Of a stretch of DNA of 64,000 nt, positions 22,774-30,685 are shown piece after piece (position 1 is the first letter of the stretch; each line of letters starts with the position of its first letter). Origin of the DNA: MAG-121220-bin8 sp002700465. GTDB lineage: Bacteria > Bacteroidota > Bacteroidia > Flavobacteriales > Flavobacteriaceae. The notes beneath the pieces are model-generated. The model searched no databases. It was not told the DNA's origin and saw only the letters and a program-made list of their open reading frames with translations. The stretch lies in the NCBI GenBank assembly GCA_943789295.1, contig CALSTO010000002.1, forward strand, positions 248,001 through 312,000, in the 5' to 3' direction. A program made the position numbers and the translations under genes.

Positions 22774-24229
22774 CTTTTAAAATTAAATCACTAACTAATT
22801 TTCCAGAAACTATTGCAGGTGGAACACCAGGTCCAGGAACTGTCAACTGTCCGCTAAAGTACAAATTTTTAAGTTTCTTGCTTTTAATTTTTGGTCTTAA
22901 AAATGCAGTTTGAAATAATGTGTTTGCCAAACCATATGCGTTCCCACCATATGAGTTATAATCTTTAATGAAATCATTAACACAAAAACTTTCTTTAAAT
23001 ATTATATTATTTTTCAATTTCTGATTTGTTAACTTTTCTAATCTATCAATTATTATATTAAAATACTTTTCTCTAAACTCTTCGTTGTCTTCCAAATTTG
23101 TTGCAAGTGGAATTAAAAAAAAACCGTTTTCACAACCATCTGGAGCTGTTTTGGAATTAGATTTTGAGGTAAAGTTTGCGTAAAAAAGAGGATCTGTAGG
23201 CCATTTTGGTTTATCGTAAATGTCAACAGCATGATCATCAAAATTTGTATCAAAAAATAAGTTATGATGAGCAACATTAGATATTTTTTTATCAAAACCA
23301 ACATAGAATAAAAGAGATGAAGGTGCCCAAGTTTTTTTTGACCAATATTTTTTTGAGTATTGTCTATAGTTTGAACTAAATAATGTTTCAGTGTGTGCAT
23401 AATCAGCTCCTGAAAGAACTAAGTCACTTTCGAATTCAGAATTATTGATTGTTAAGGATTTAACTTTTGAATTTTTAATATTTATTGAACTAACTTCATG
23501 ATTAGTTAAATATTTAACTCCTAAAGATTTTCCAAGATTAACCATAGCTTGGACAACGTCGTAAAAACCATTTTCTGGTTGCCAAGTTCCTAAACCAAAA
23601 TCAGCATAATTCATAAAATTATAAAAAGCTGGAGTATTTGAAGCCTTTGCTCCTAAAAATAGGACCGGAAATTCTAAAATGGATCTTAATTTTTTATTTT
23701 TAAATCTTCTTCTGACTTCTCTTCTAATATTACTTAAGAATGATTGTATTTTTAAAACAGTTTTCTTTGTTACTAACTCTAATGGGCTAAGACCAGGCAT
23801 CTTATATAAAAGATCTGTTACAGCAATTTCGTAATTTTCCTTGGCGTTAGAAATAAATTCATCCAAAATTTTGGCACTTCCTTTTTCTTCAGCTTCAAAA
23901 ACTTTTTTAATTTTTTCTAAGGAATCCTCGATAGATATACTGTCATTTTCTCCAAAATACACTTTATAAGCAGGGTTTAGTTTTTTAAGTTTATAAAAGT
24001 CTTTAGTTTCTTTGCCGAAATCATTAAAAAATTTATCAAAAACATCAGGCATCCAATACCAGCTCGGTCCCATATCAAAAGTAAATCCTTTTTTTGAAAA
24101 CTGTCTTGCTCTTCCTCCAAGTGTGCTATTTTTCTCAAATACTGTAACTTCAAATCCGTTTTTAGCTAAATAGCATGCGGAAGCTAAAGATGAAAATCCT
24201 GAACCAATTATAGAAACTTTTTTACCCAT
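22757..24229 (-). CDS. crtI: Phytoene desaturase CrtI
   Basis: 490 residues: FAD Rossmann site IGSGFSSLASACYLAKNGFEVTVFEKN, GGRARQF, FDMGPSWYWMPDVF, and the C-terminal FSGQLTVPGPGVPPAIVSGKLVSDLI. Converts phytoene to lycopene in successive dehydrogenations. Its ATG lies only 13 bases after the 3' end of tRNA-Leu on the same strand and no promoter fits in that gap. The nearest good promoter is upstream of the tRNA-Lys pair, so tRNA-crt co-transcription is likely. Confidence 0.93.
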   Translation of the reverse strand: MGKKVSIIGSGFSSLASACYLAKNGFEVTVFEKNSTLGGRARQFSKKGFTFDMGPSWYWMPDVFDKFFNDFGKETKDFYKLKKLNPAYKVYFGENDSISIEDSLEKIKKVFEAEEKGSAKILDEFISNAKENYEIAVTDLLYKMPGLSPLELVTKKTVLKIQSFLSNIRREVRRRFKNKKLRSILEFPVLFLGAKASNTPAFYNFMNYADFGLGTWQPENGFYDVVQAMVNLGKSLGVKYLTNHEVSSINIKNSKVKSLTINNSEFESDLVLSGADYAHTETLFSSNYRQYSKKYWSKKTWAPSSLLFYVGFDKKISNVAHHNLFFDTNFDDHAVDIYDKPKWPTDPLFYANFTSKSNSKTAPDGCENGFFLIPLATNLEDNEEFREKYFNIIIDRLEKLTNQKLKNNIIFKESFCVNDFIKDYNSYGGNAYGLANTLFQTAFLRPKIKSKKLKNLYFSGQLTVPGPGVPPAIVSGKLVSDLILKDEKII

Positions 24230-24242
24230 TTTTAATTATTAG

Positions 24243-24328
24243 TGCGCACGAGAGGATTTGAACCTCCACGAGAACTTAATCCCACTAGGCCCTCAACCTA
24301 GCGCGTCTACCAATTCCGCCACGTGCGC
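24243..24328 (-). tRNA. tRNA-Leu (GAG)
   Basis: 86 bases on the minus strand with acceptor GCGCACG/CGTGCGC, D arm GGCGGAATTGGTAGACGC, anticodon stem CTAGG/CCTAG with loop TTGAGGG (anticodon GAG), a long variable arm, and T arm GGTTCAAATCC. Discriminator A, CCA not encoded. A type II (long variable arm) Leu tRNA. Confidence 0.95.
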
Positions 24329-24340
24329 TAAATGGAGTAG

Positions 24341-24413
24341 TGACCTGGCTGGGGCTCGAACCCAGGACCCTCTCCTTAAAAGGGAGATGCTCTACCAACT
24401 GAGCTACCAGGTC
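24341..24413 (-). tRNA. tRNA-Lys (TTT), copy 2
   Basis: 73 bases on the minus strand: acceptor GACCTGG/CCAGGTC, discriminator A, anticodon loop CTTTTAA with anticodon TTT. D arm GCTCAGTTGGTAGAGC. Nearly identical to the upstream copy except for compensated acceptor-stem changes and one D-loop base. Middle gene of the three-tRNA array. Confidence 0.95.
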
Positions 24414-24422
24414 TAATAAATG

Positions 24423-24495
24423 TGACTTGGCTGGGGTTCGAACCCAGGACCCTCTCCTTAAAAGGGAGATGCTCTACCAGCTGAGCTACCAAGTC
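24423..24495 (-). tRNA. tRNA-Lys (TTT), copy 1
   Basis: 73 bases on the minus strand: acceptor GACTTGG/CCAAGTC, discriminator A, anticodon TTT. First gene of the array tRNA-Lys, tRNA-Lys, tRNA-Leu, crtI. The C to T and G to A changes at paired acceptor positions relative to the second copy keep base pairing, so both copies look functional. Confidence 0.95.
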
Positions 24496-24513
24496 TATAT
24501 ATTTTAGAGGATG

Positions 24514-24545
24514 CAAATATAGCTTCAATAAATTTATTAATCAAA
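24514..24545 (-). promoter_or_regulatory. Promoter of the tRNA-Lys/Lys/Leu array, probably also crtIBZ
   Basis: On the minus strand TTTG (24545-24542), a 20-base spacer, then TATATTTG (24521-24514). A full consensus match 18 bases before the first tRNA-Lys. It is the only strong promoter seen upstream of crtI on this strand. Confidence 0.7.
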
Positions 24546-24557
24546 GAGATTTTCTTA

Positions 24558-24565
24558 TAAATTTG
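24558..24565 (+). promoter_or_regulatory. -7 box for aroK
   Basis: TAAATTTG, exact TAnnTTTG, 35 bases before the aroK ATG, in the divergent region shared with the tRNA promoter. No clear -33 element. Confidence 0.4.
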
Positions 24566-24600
24566 CCTATTATACTTCATTAATTAATATCTTCATATAG

Positions 24601-25131
24601 ATGGTAAATACACACATAGTTGTTCTTGGTTATATGGGTTCTGGCAAAACAACAGTATCTAAAAAATTAGAAACTATTCTTAATTTACCATCATACGATC
24701 TTGATCATTTTATTGAAAACGAATATAAAATGTCAATTTCAGAAATTTTCGAAACAAAAGGACAGATTGAATTTAGAATAATAGAAAATAAATTTCTTAA
24801 AATTTTATTAAATAAAAAAAAGAAGAGTATTATTTCTTTAGGAGGAGGAACTCCCTGTTATCATAATAATATGGATATTATTTTAAGTTTTTCTAAAAAT
24901 GTATTTTTTATTAATACTAGTGCTGAGATTCTTTCATCCAGATTATTTAAAGAAAAATCTATTAGACCAATAATTGAATCAATATCTTCAATTTCAGAAT
25001 TAAAAGATTTTATTTCTAAACATTTATTTGAAAGAATTGTTTTTTATAATCAAGCTAATTATGTAATTAATGATGATGATAAAGGAATAGATGACTTATG
25101 CAATAAAATAGTTAACAAACTTAATTTATAA
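24601..25131 (+). CDS. aroK: Shikimate kinase
   Basis: 176 residues: Walker A GYMGSGKTT at 10-18, YDLDHFIENEYKMSISEIFETKGQIEFR with the shikimate-binding Asp and Arg, and SLGGGTPCY. Phosphorylates shikimate at the 3-hydroxyl on the route to chorismate. Full length for the family. No other aro genes nearby. Its end overlaps the convergent phosphoribosyltransferase gene by 11 bases. Confidence 0.94.
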   Translation: MVNTHIVVLGYMGSGKTTVSKKLETILNLPSYDLDHFIENEYKMSISEIFETKGQIEFRIIENKFLKILLNKKKKSIISLGGGTPCYHNNMDIILSFSKNVFFINTSAEILSSRLFKEKSIRPIIESISSISELKDFISKHLFERIVFYNQANYVINDDDKGIDDLCNKIVNKLNL

Positions 25132-25618
25132 AAGCATAGCTATTATTATTATTATCAAAAACAACTTCAACATGATCGCTAATAAATGTTGATAGTGAAA
25201 TTCCTTTAAAATCGACTTTTATTGGAAATTTTTTATGGTTTCTATCAATTAAGACAACTGTATTGAAATTATTTGGTGTCACATCAAGTAAATGTTTAAC
25301 ACAATATATAAGAGTTTTTCCTGTGTGAAGCACATCGTCTACTAGAATAATTGCCTTGTTTTTTAAAAATTCTTTTTTACACTCCAATTCTATTTCATCA
25401 ATAGGATTTTTTTTATTTATTTTTATGGAAACTAATCCAATATTGGATTTAGAAATTTGTCTAAGTTCTTTATTAATTTTTTCTGCTAACATATAACCGT
25501 TTTTATGAACCCCAATTAATACTATATCTGGGAATTCTAAATTGTTTTCGTGAATTTGATAAGCTATTCTTTTTACAATTTTTTTAATTTGGTCAGTATT
25601 TAATATTTTATATTTCAA
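25121..25618 (-). CDS. PyrR-like phosphoribosyltransferase
   Basis: 165 residues of the type I PRTase fold: PRPP loop ILVDDVLHTGKTLIYCV near residues 92-106, early LIGVHKNGYMLAEKI, and a late VVLIDRNHKKFPIKVDFKGISLSTF that resembles PyrR (uracil PRTase/regulator). It may salvage a pyrimidine or purine base. A regulatory RNA-binding role as in Bacillus PyrR is not supported by anything here. Downstream of the S4-domain gene on the same strand. Confidence 0.75.
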   Translation of the reverse strand: MKYKILNTDQIKKIVKRIAYQIHENNLEFPDIVLIGVHKNGYMLAEKINKELRQISKSNIGLVSIKINKKNPIDEIELECKKEFLKNKAIILVDDVLHTGKTLIYCVKHLLDVTPNNFNTVVLIDRNHKKFPIKVDFKGISLSTFISDHVEVVFDNNNNSYAFIN

Positions 25619-25640
25619 TTTTCAATTTTTTTAAATATAA

Positions 25641-26000
25641 TTATTCATTTAGAAATTCGTTAATATCTCTTCTTTCTTTTTTACTTGGTTTTCCTTTAAA
25701 TTTAAAATTATTTTTAGTTCTATTGAGTATTTCTTTTTTTTCATTCTCAGACTGTGGAGTTAAATCTTTTAAATATAGATCGACAATTTTTGCACCAACT
25801 CTTGATGATGGTAAATCTTTTATATAAAAATCATGTAATATTTGTTTTTTTTTCACACTAAATGATGATCCTATAAAAACATCAAATGATGGTTTTACAG
25901 AATTGCCATAAATTTTAATATGACCTTTTTTACATGAATTACTTGCTATAGTTCTTGATTTAAATATTCTTGTATACCAAAGAAATAGATCAATTCTCAT
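25641..26000 (-). CDS. S4 RNA-binding domain protein (Hsp15-like)
   Basis: 119 residues: MRIDLFLWYTRIFKSRTIASNSCKKGHIKIYGNSVKPSFDVFIGSSFSVKK, a clear S4 domain in the first 60 residues, followed by a basic C-terminal tail rich in Lys (SENEKKEILNRTKNNFKFKGKPSKKERRDINEF). Hsp15 in E. coli recycles stalled 50S-peptidyl-tRNA. Similar length and layout here suggest the same, but that is inference. Upstream of the PRTase gene. Confidence 0.82.
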   Translation of the reverse strand: MRIDLFLWYTRIFKSRTIASNSCKKGHIKIYGNSVKPSFDVFIGSSFSVKKKQILHDFYIKDLPSSRVGAKIVDLYLKDLTPQSENEKKEILNRTKNNFKFKGKPSKKERRDINEFLNE

Positions 26001-26069
26001 AAATAAATTAAATTTATAATTTATATCAGAAATATAAGAAAATTGTATCTTGCGTCATATTTATTTTAA

Positions 26070-26972
26070 ATGAAAAATTTACTCAGAAATACTATATATT
26101 TTTTATCGATTATTATTTTGTTTTATTCTTGTAGTGGATCTGACGATGAGGATATCGATTCTGTTCCTTTAAAACCAATTTCCACTCAGTACGTTATTGA
26201 AAACGATTCAATAATTGAATTCATGCAAACGCATTTTTATAATTATGAAGATTTTACTAATCTTTCTTCTAATAGTACTGTTGAATTAATCATTGATACA
26301 ATATCAGGAGATAATATCGACAAAATTTCCTTGTTTGATCAAGTAACCACTTTAAGTGTTGATATCCTTGACGAAAATGACGAAGTCGTTCCTCATAATT
26401 TGTATTATATTATTAATCGTGAAGGAAGTGGTCAAAGCCCAACAGTCGCTGATTCAGTTTTTGTTTCTTATAAAGGATTGACTCTTGGAAATAATGTTTT
26501 CGACTCAAGAAAGAATCCCGTATGGCTAGATAATACAACTGTTGTTAGAGGGTTTAAAGAATTTAATGCATTATTAAAAAGAGGTGATATTTCAACAAAT
26601 CCAAATGGAACTTATGAATTTAATAATTTTGGAGTGGGGTTTGTTATAATGCCATCTTTTTTAGGTTATTATGAAAATAGTACTGCTGGCATACAACCTT
26701 ATTCACCACTTATTTTTCAAGTTAACATGCATACTATGAATACTGCTGATCATGACGCAGATGGAGTTAACTCCATTGATGAAGATTTAAATGGTGATCA
26801 TATCTTTAGTAATGATGATACAGACTCAGATAATATACCTAATTATAGAGATCGGGATGATGATGGAGATGGAGTTTTAACTAAAGATGAATTTGACCTG
26901 GATGGAGATGGAGTCGCTGATGATACAGACGGAGATGGAATTCCTGACTATTTAGATAATGATGAAAATTAG
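26070..26972 (+). CDS. FKBP-like lipoprotein with C-terminal Asp-rich calcium repeats
   Basis: 300 residues. Signal peptide with lipobox FYSC and lipidated Cys21. A middle region (about 115-235) with ADSVFVSYKGLTLGNNVFDSR, VVRGFKEFNALLKRGD and FVIMPSFLGY is a divergent FKBP-type peptidyl-prolyl isomerase. The last 60 residues are thrombospondin-type-3-like acidic repeats (DADGVNSIDEDLNGD, DRDDDGDGVLTKDE, DTDGDGIPDYLDND), likely to bind Ca2+. The expected place is the outer envelope. Faces a convergent beta-barrel gene across 3 bases. Confidence 0.78.
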   Translation: MKNLLRNTIYFLSIIILFYSCSGSDDEDIDSVPLKPISTQYVIENDSIIEFMQTHFYNYEDFTNLSSNSTVELIIDTISGDNIDKISLFDQVTTLSVDILDENDEVVPHNLYYIINREGSGQSPTVADSVFVSYKGLTLGNNVFDSRKNPVWLDNTTVVRGFKEFNALLKRGDISTNPNGTYEFNNFGVGFVIMPSFLGYYENSTAGIQPYSPLIFQVNMHTMNTADHDADGVNSIDEDLNGDHIFSNDDTDSDNIPNYRDRDDDGDGVLTKDEFDLDGDGVADDTDGDGIPDYLDNDEN

Positions 26973-26975
26973 TAT

Positions 26976-27593
26976 TTATAAATAATAAGAAACTCCTAAA
27001 AGATATAATCGTCCTTGCGATGTTATATATTGATTTTTAATTTCAACTTGGTTTTCCATAAAATTAATTTCATTTTCAGAAAAACCTCTTTCTGCTCTAA
27101 GGTCTATTTCAAATTTTCCAAATTTCAAACCTATTCCGTATTGTAGTCCTAATCTATATTGGTTTTTTAAATCATCTAAATCAATATTATCGTAACTCAC
27201 ATTTTTTATAAACTCAAATCTTGGTCCAGCAAAGATATTGACTAAACCAAAAGCTTTATAACCTAACATTAAGGGAATATCAATTTTGTTTTGATTAAAA
27301 TCTGTTACAACATTTTGAGTTTGAACTAATACATATGGAATGTCATAGCTATTTTTTATTTTAGAATAAATTATTTCAGGTCTTATAAAAAAATCATTAA
27401 TAGATAATTTAAGAAAAACTCCAATATGTTGACCGTTTCTTGATTCAAAAATATTGATACTATTATTAATTGATTCTATTTTTGAATCAATATTTAAATT
27501 ACTATTAAAACTTATTCCTCCTTTTATACCGTATTCAAATTGTGAAAATGCATTAAATGAAATAATTAAGAACAATAAATTAATTCTTTTCAA
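26976..27593 (-). CDS. PorT-family-like outer membrane beta-barrel protein
   Basis: 205 residues: signal peptide MKRINLLFLIISFNAFSQ, then FEYGIKGGISFNSN and alternating beta-strand patterns (FFIRPEIIYSK, YKAFGLVNIFAGPRFEF, YRLGLQYGIGLKFGKFEIDLRAERG), ending in a barrel-type strand LYLLGVSYYL. An 8-stranded outer-membrane barrel of the kind annotated as PorT family; no specific function. Overlaps the transketolase C-subunit gene by ATGA. Confidence 0.75.
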   Translation of the reverse strand: MKRINLLFLIISFNAFSQFEYGIKGGISFNSNLNIDSKIESINNSINIFESRNGQHIGVFLKLSINDFFIRPEIIYSKIKNSYDIPYVLVQTQNVVTDFNQNKIDIPLMLGYKAFGLVNIFAGPRFEFIKNVSYDNIDLDDLKNQYRLGLQYGIGLKFGKFEIDLRAERGFSENEINFMENQVEIKNQYITSQGRLYLLGVSYYL

Positions 27594-28549
27594 ACTCTTT
27601 TTCTTTTAATTACTTTTAAACTTAAATCTATTATAGATTTATAATTAATTCCGTATTTATCCATTAACTGAGCAGGTGTTCCAGATTCGCCAAATGTATC
27701 GTTTGTTGCTACAAATTCTTGAGGAACAGGTTTATTTTTTACTAAAACTCTAGCCACACTTTCTCCTAATCCACCTAAAAAATTATGCTCTTCTGCAGTT
27801 ACAACACATCCAGTTTTTGAAACAGACTTTATTATAGCTTTTTCATCTAAAGGCTTAATTGTGTGTATGTTTATAACCTCAGCTGAAACACCTTGATTGT
27901 TCAAAACTTTTGAAGCTTCAAGGGCTTCCCAAACTAAATGTCCAGTAGCAATAATTGTAACATCACTACCCTCTGTTAATTTCACTGCTTTTCCTATTTC
28001 AAAAACTTGATTTTCAGGCGTAAATACAGGCACTGCTGGTCTTCCAAATCTCAAATATACAGGACCAACGTAATCTGCTATAGCAATTGTTGCAGCTTTA
28101 GTTTGATTATAATCACATGGATTAATTACTACCATTCCAGGGAGCATTTTCATAAGACCAATATCTTCAAGTATTTGATGTGTTGCACCATCTTCACCGA
28201 GAGTTACACCGGCATGAGAAGCACATATTTTTACATTTTTTCCAGAGTATGCGATTGATTGTCTTATTTGGTCATAAACTCTTCCAGTGGAAAAATTTGC
28301 AAAAGTTCCTGTAAATGGAATTTTACCACCAATCGTTAATCCTGCTGCAATTCCCATCATATTTGCTTCAGCAATACCAACTTGAAAAAATCTATTAGGA
28401 TTTTCTTCAATAAATTTATTCATTTTTAATGATCCAATAAGATCTGCACAAAGCGCTACAACATTTGGATTTTTTCTTCCAAGTTCAGCTAGGCCGGCTC
28501 CAAAACCACTTCTAGTATCTTTTTTTTCAGTGTAAGTATATTCTTTCAT
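27590..28549 (-). CDS. Transketolase, C-terminal subunit
   Basis: 319 residues carrying the pyrimidine-binding and C-terminal domains only: RSGFGAGLAELGRKNPNVVALCADL, NRFFQVGIAEANMMGIAAGLTIGGKIPFTGTFANF, HAGVTLGEDGATHQILEDIGLM. Together with the 279-residue N-subunit encoded 20 bases upstream it makes one split transketolase, moving two-carbon units in the pentose phosphate pathway with thiamine diphosphate. Splits of this kind occur in several bacterial phyla. Confidence 0.88.
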   Translation of the reverse strand: MKEYTYTEKKDTRSGFGAGLAELGRKNPNVVALCADLIGSLKMNKFIEENPNRFFQVGIAEANMMGIAAGLTIGGKIPFTGTFANFSTGRVYDQIRQSIAYSGKNVKICASHAGVTLGEDGATHQILEDIGLMKMLPGMVVINPCDYNQTKAATIAIADYVGPVYLRFGRPAVPVFTPENQVFEIGKAVKLTEGSDVTIIATGHLVWEALEASKVLNNQGVSAEVINIHTIKPLDEKAIIKSVSKTGCVVTAEEHNFLGGLGESVARVLVKNKPVPQEFVATNDTFGESGTPAQLMDKYGINYKSIIDLSLKVIKRKRV

Positions 28550-28569
28550 TGTTATATTAAGTGATTTTG

Positions 28570-29409
28570 TTAATAATCTCCAAGAGTTTCTTTGTTTTGA
28601 GACAAGGCTGAAATCAATTGTTCATCGTTTGGCGCTTTTCCATGCCATGCATGTGTATGCATCATGAAATCCACACCATTACCCATCATAGTTTTTAGTA
28701 ATACGCAAATAGGTTTTTTATTTCCGCAAAGTGATTTTGCAATTAATAATCCTTTAGAAATATCATCAATGTTATTACCATTTTCAACCTCTAACACATT
28801 CCATCCAAAAGCTTCAAATTTTTCTTTGATACTTCCCATTGGAAGAACATCATCTGTTGCACCATCAATTTGCTTTCCGTTTAAATCAACAGTAGCAATC
28901 AAATTATCAATTTTTTTTGCAGATGCATACATAATAGCTTCCCAGTTTTGTCCCTCCTGCAACTCTCCATCACCCATAAGTAAATAAACTAAATTTGAAT
29001 CGTTGTTTATTTTCTTTGCTTCTGCAGCTCCAATAGCAACGGATAAACCTTGCCCTAGTGATCCTGAGGCGATTCTCACACCAGGAAGACCTTCGTGTGT
29101 AGTCGGATGACCTTGTAATCTTGAATTTAACAATCTAAATGTATTTAATTCTTTAACGGGAAAATATCCAGTTCTAGCTAAAACACTGTAAAAAACAGGT
29201 GAAATGTGACCGTTAGATAAAAAGAATATATCTTCATCATAGCCATCCATTTCAAAGCCTTCTTTTCTGTTCATGATTTCATTATAAAGTACTACTAGAA
29301 ATTCAGCACACCCCAACGATCCTCCTGGATGTCCAGAATTTACTTTATGAACCATTCTAAGAATATCTCTTCTGACTTGTGTGGTTAACTCATTTAAATT
29401 GTTTTGCAT
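28570..29409 (-). CDS. Transketolase, N-terminal subunit
   Basis: 279 residues with the thiamine diphosphate-binding domain: MVHKVNSGHPGGSLGCAEFLVVLY, HISPVFYSVLARTGYFP, and GDGELQEGQNWEAIMYAS (GDG...N motif). The ATG at 29409 (MQNNLNELTTQVRR) is chosen; a further upstream start would add an unlikely hydrophobic extension. Pairs with the C-subunit gene 20 bases downstream. Divergent from tgt across 142 bases. Confidence 0.88.
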   Translation of the reverse strand: MQNNLNELTTQVRRDILRMVHKVNSGHPGGSLGCAEFLVVLYNEIMNRKEGFEMDGYDEDIFFLSNGHISPVFYSVLARTGYFPVKELNTFRLLNSRLQGHPTTHEGLPGVRIASGSLGQGLSVAIGAAEAKKINNDSNLVYLLMGDGELQEGQNWEAIMYASAKKIDNLIATVDLNGKQIDGATDDVLPMGSIKEKFEAFGWNVLEVENGNNIDDISKGLLIAKSLCGNKKPICVLLKTMMGNGVDFMMHTHAWHGKAPNDEQLISALSQNKETLGDY

Positions 29410-29530
29410 GTAAATTATTTTTATAATTATAAATTTAATTATATGATGCCCCATTGCAAACTAATTTCTGTAATTAAATACATAATTAATTAACAATTTT
29501 AAATAGGTATTATTAATAACTATAGATGAT

Positions 29531-29538
29531 TATCTTTG
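29531..29538 (+). promoter_or_regulatory. -7 box for tgt
   Basis: TATCTTTG, exact TAnnTTTG, 13 bases before the tgt ATG. No good -33 TTTG. Confidence 0.45.
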
Positions 29539-29551
29539 ATCTTTTATTTTA

Positions 29552-30682
29552 ATGAAATTTAAATTAGAACATAAAGATTATGAATCGCAAGCCAGAGCAT
29601 GTGCTATTGAAACAGATCATGGAGTTATTCAAACTCCAATTTTTATGCCAGTAGGAACTGCCGCAACAGTTAAGGGTGTTGATCAGCTGATTTTAAAAAA
29701 AGAAATTAATCCTGATATAATTTTAGCAAATAATTATCATTTGTATTTAAGACCAGGTCCTGAAATTATTTCTAAAGCTGGAGGAATTCATAAATTTATG
29801 AACTGGGATTCTCCAATCCTTACTGATAGTGGAGGTTATCAAGTTTATTCTTTATCTGCAAATAGAAAAATTAAAGAAGAAGGTGTTAAGTTTAAATCTC
29901 ACATAGATGGTTCTTATCATTTTTTTACACCAGAAAGAGCTATTAATATTCAAAAATCAATTGGAGCAGATATAATAATGGCTTTTGACGAATGCACACC
30001 TTATCCATGTGAATATAATTATGCTAAAAAATCTATGCACATGACGCATAGATGGTTGATTAGATGTATTAATGAATTTAATAAGTCTGACCCAGTTCAT
30101 GGTTATTCCCAAACTTTATTTCCAATTGTACAGGGAAGTGTATATAAAGATTTAAGGTTACAGTCTGCAGAATTTATCTCTGAAACTAATGCTTTTGGAA
30201 ATGCAATTGGAGGTTTATCGGTAGGCGAACCTGCAGAGGAAATGTATGCTATGACTGAAGTAGTATGTAATGTCCTTCCTGAAGAGAAACCCAGGTATTT
30301 AATGGGTGTAGGTACTCCTATTAATTTATTAGAAAATATAGCTCTTGGTGTAGATATGTTTGATTGCGTAATGCCAACAAGAAATGCAAGAAATGGTATG
30401 TTGTTTACAGCTTATGGAAGAATAAATATTAAAAATAAAAAATGGGAAAATGATTTTAGTCCCTTGGATAGTGATAACTATTCATATGTTGACACTTACT
30501 ATTCAAAAGCATATTTAAGACACTTATTTACTGTTAAGGAGTCATTAGGAAGACAAATTGCAACAATTCATAACTTAGCTTTCTATTTATGGTTGGTAAG
30601 AGAAGCTAGAAATCAAATTTTAAAAGGAACTTTTATAGCCTGGAAAAAATTAATGGTAAGACAAATGGATAATAAATTATAA
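29552..30682 (+). CDS. tgt: tRNA-guanine transglycosylase lacking the zinc ligands
   Basis: 376 residues. Exchanges G34 of certain tRNAs for a queuosine precursor. Seen: ANNYHLYLRPGPEI, the catalytic-pocket DSGGYQVYSLS, GGLSVGEPAEEMYAM, and GVDMFDCVMPTRNARNG with the nucleophile Asp. The usual Cys-x-Cys-x-x-Cys zinc segment before the YSKAYLRHL helix reads PLDSDNYSYVD (304-314), with Asn308, Ser310 and Asp313 at the three Cys positions; TIHNL with the fourth ligand His is kept. First of four tightly packed plus-strand genes. Confidence 0.92.
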   Translation: MKFKLEHKDYESQARACAIETDHGVIQTPIFMPVGTAATVKGVDQLILKKEINPDIILANNYHLYLRPGPEIISKAGGIHKFMNWDSPILTDSGGYQVYSLSANRKIKEEGVKFKSHIDGSYHFFTPERAINIQKSIGADIIMAFDECTPYPCEYNYAKKSMHMTHRWLIRCINEFNKSDPVHGYSQTLFPIVQGSVYKDLRLQSAEFISETNAFGNAIGGLSVGEPAEEMYAMTEVVCNVLPEEKPRYLMGVGTPINLLENIALGVDMFDCVMPTRNARNGMLFTAYGRINIKNKKWENDFSPLDSDNYSYVDTYYSKAYLRHLFTVKESLGRQIATIHNLAFYLWLVREARNQILKGTFIAWKKLMVRQMDNKL

Positions 30683-30685
30683 TTT

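Noticed and set aside
24341..24495. Tandem tRNA-Lys copies as a mobile-element attachment site
   Set aside because: Both copies are full-length tRNAs with compensated acceptor changes, and no integrase or foreign genes lie nearby. Simple tandem duplication fits.
26751..26969. DNA repeats GATGGAGATGGAG as a tandem repeat locus or CRISPR
   Set aside because: They encode in-frame Asp-rich calcium-type repeats at the end of a lipoprotein and have no spacer-repeat layout.
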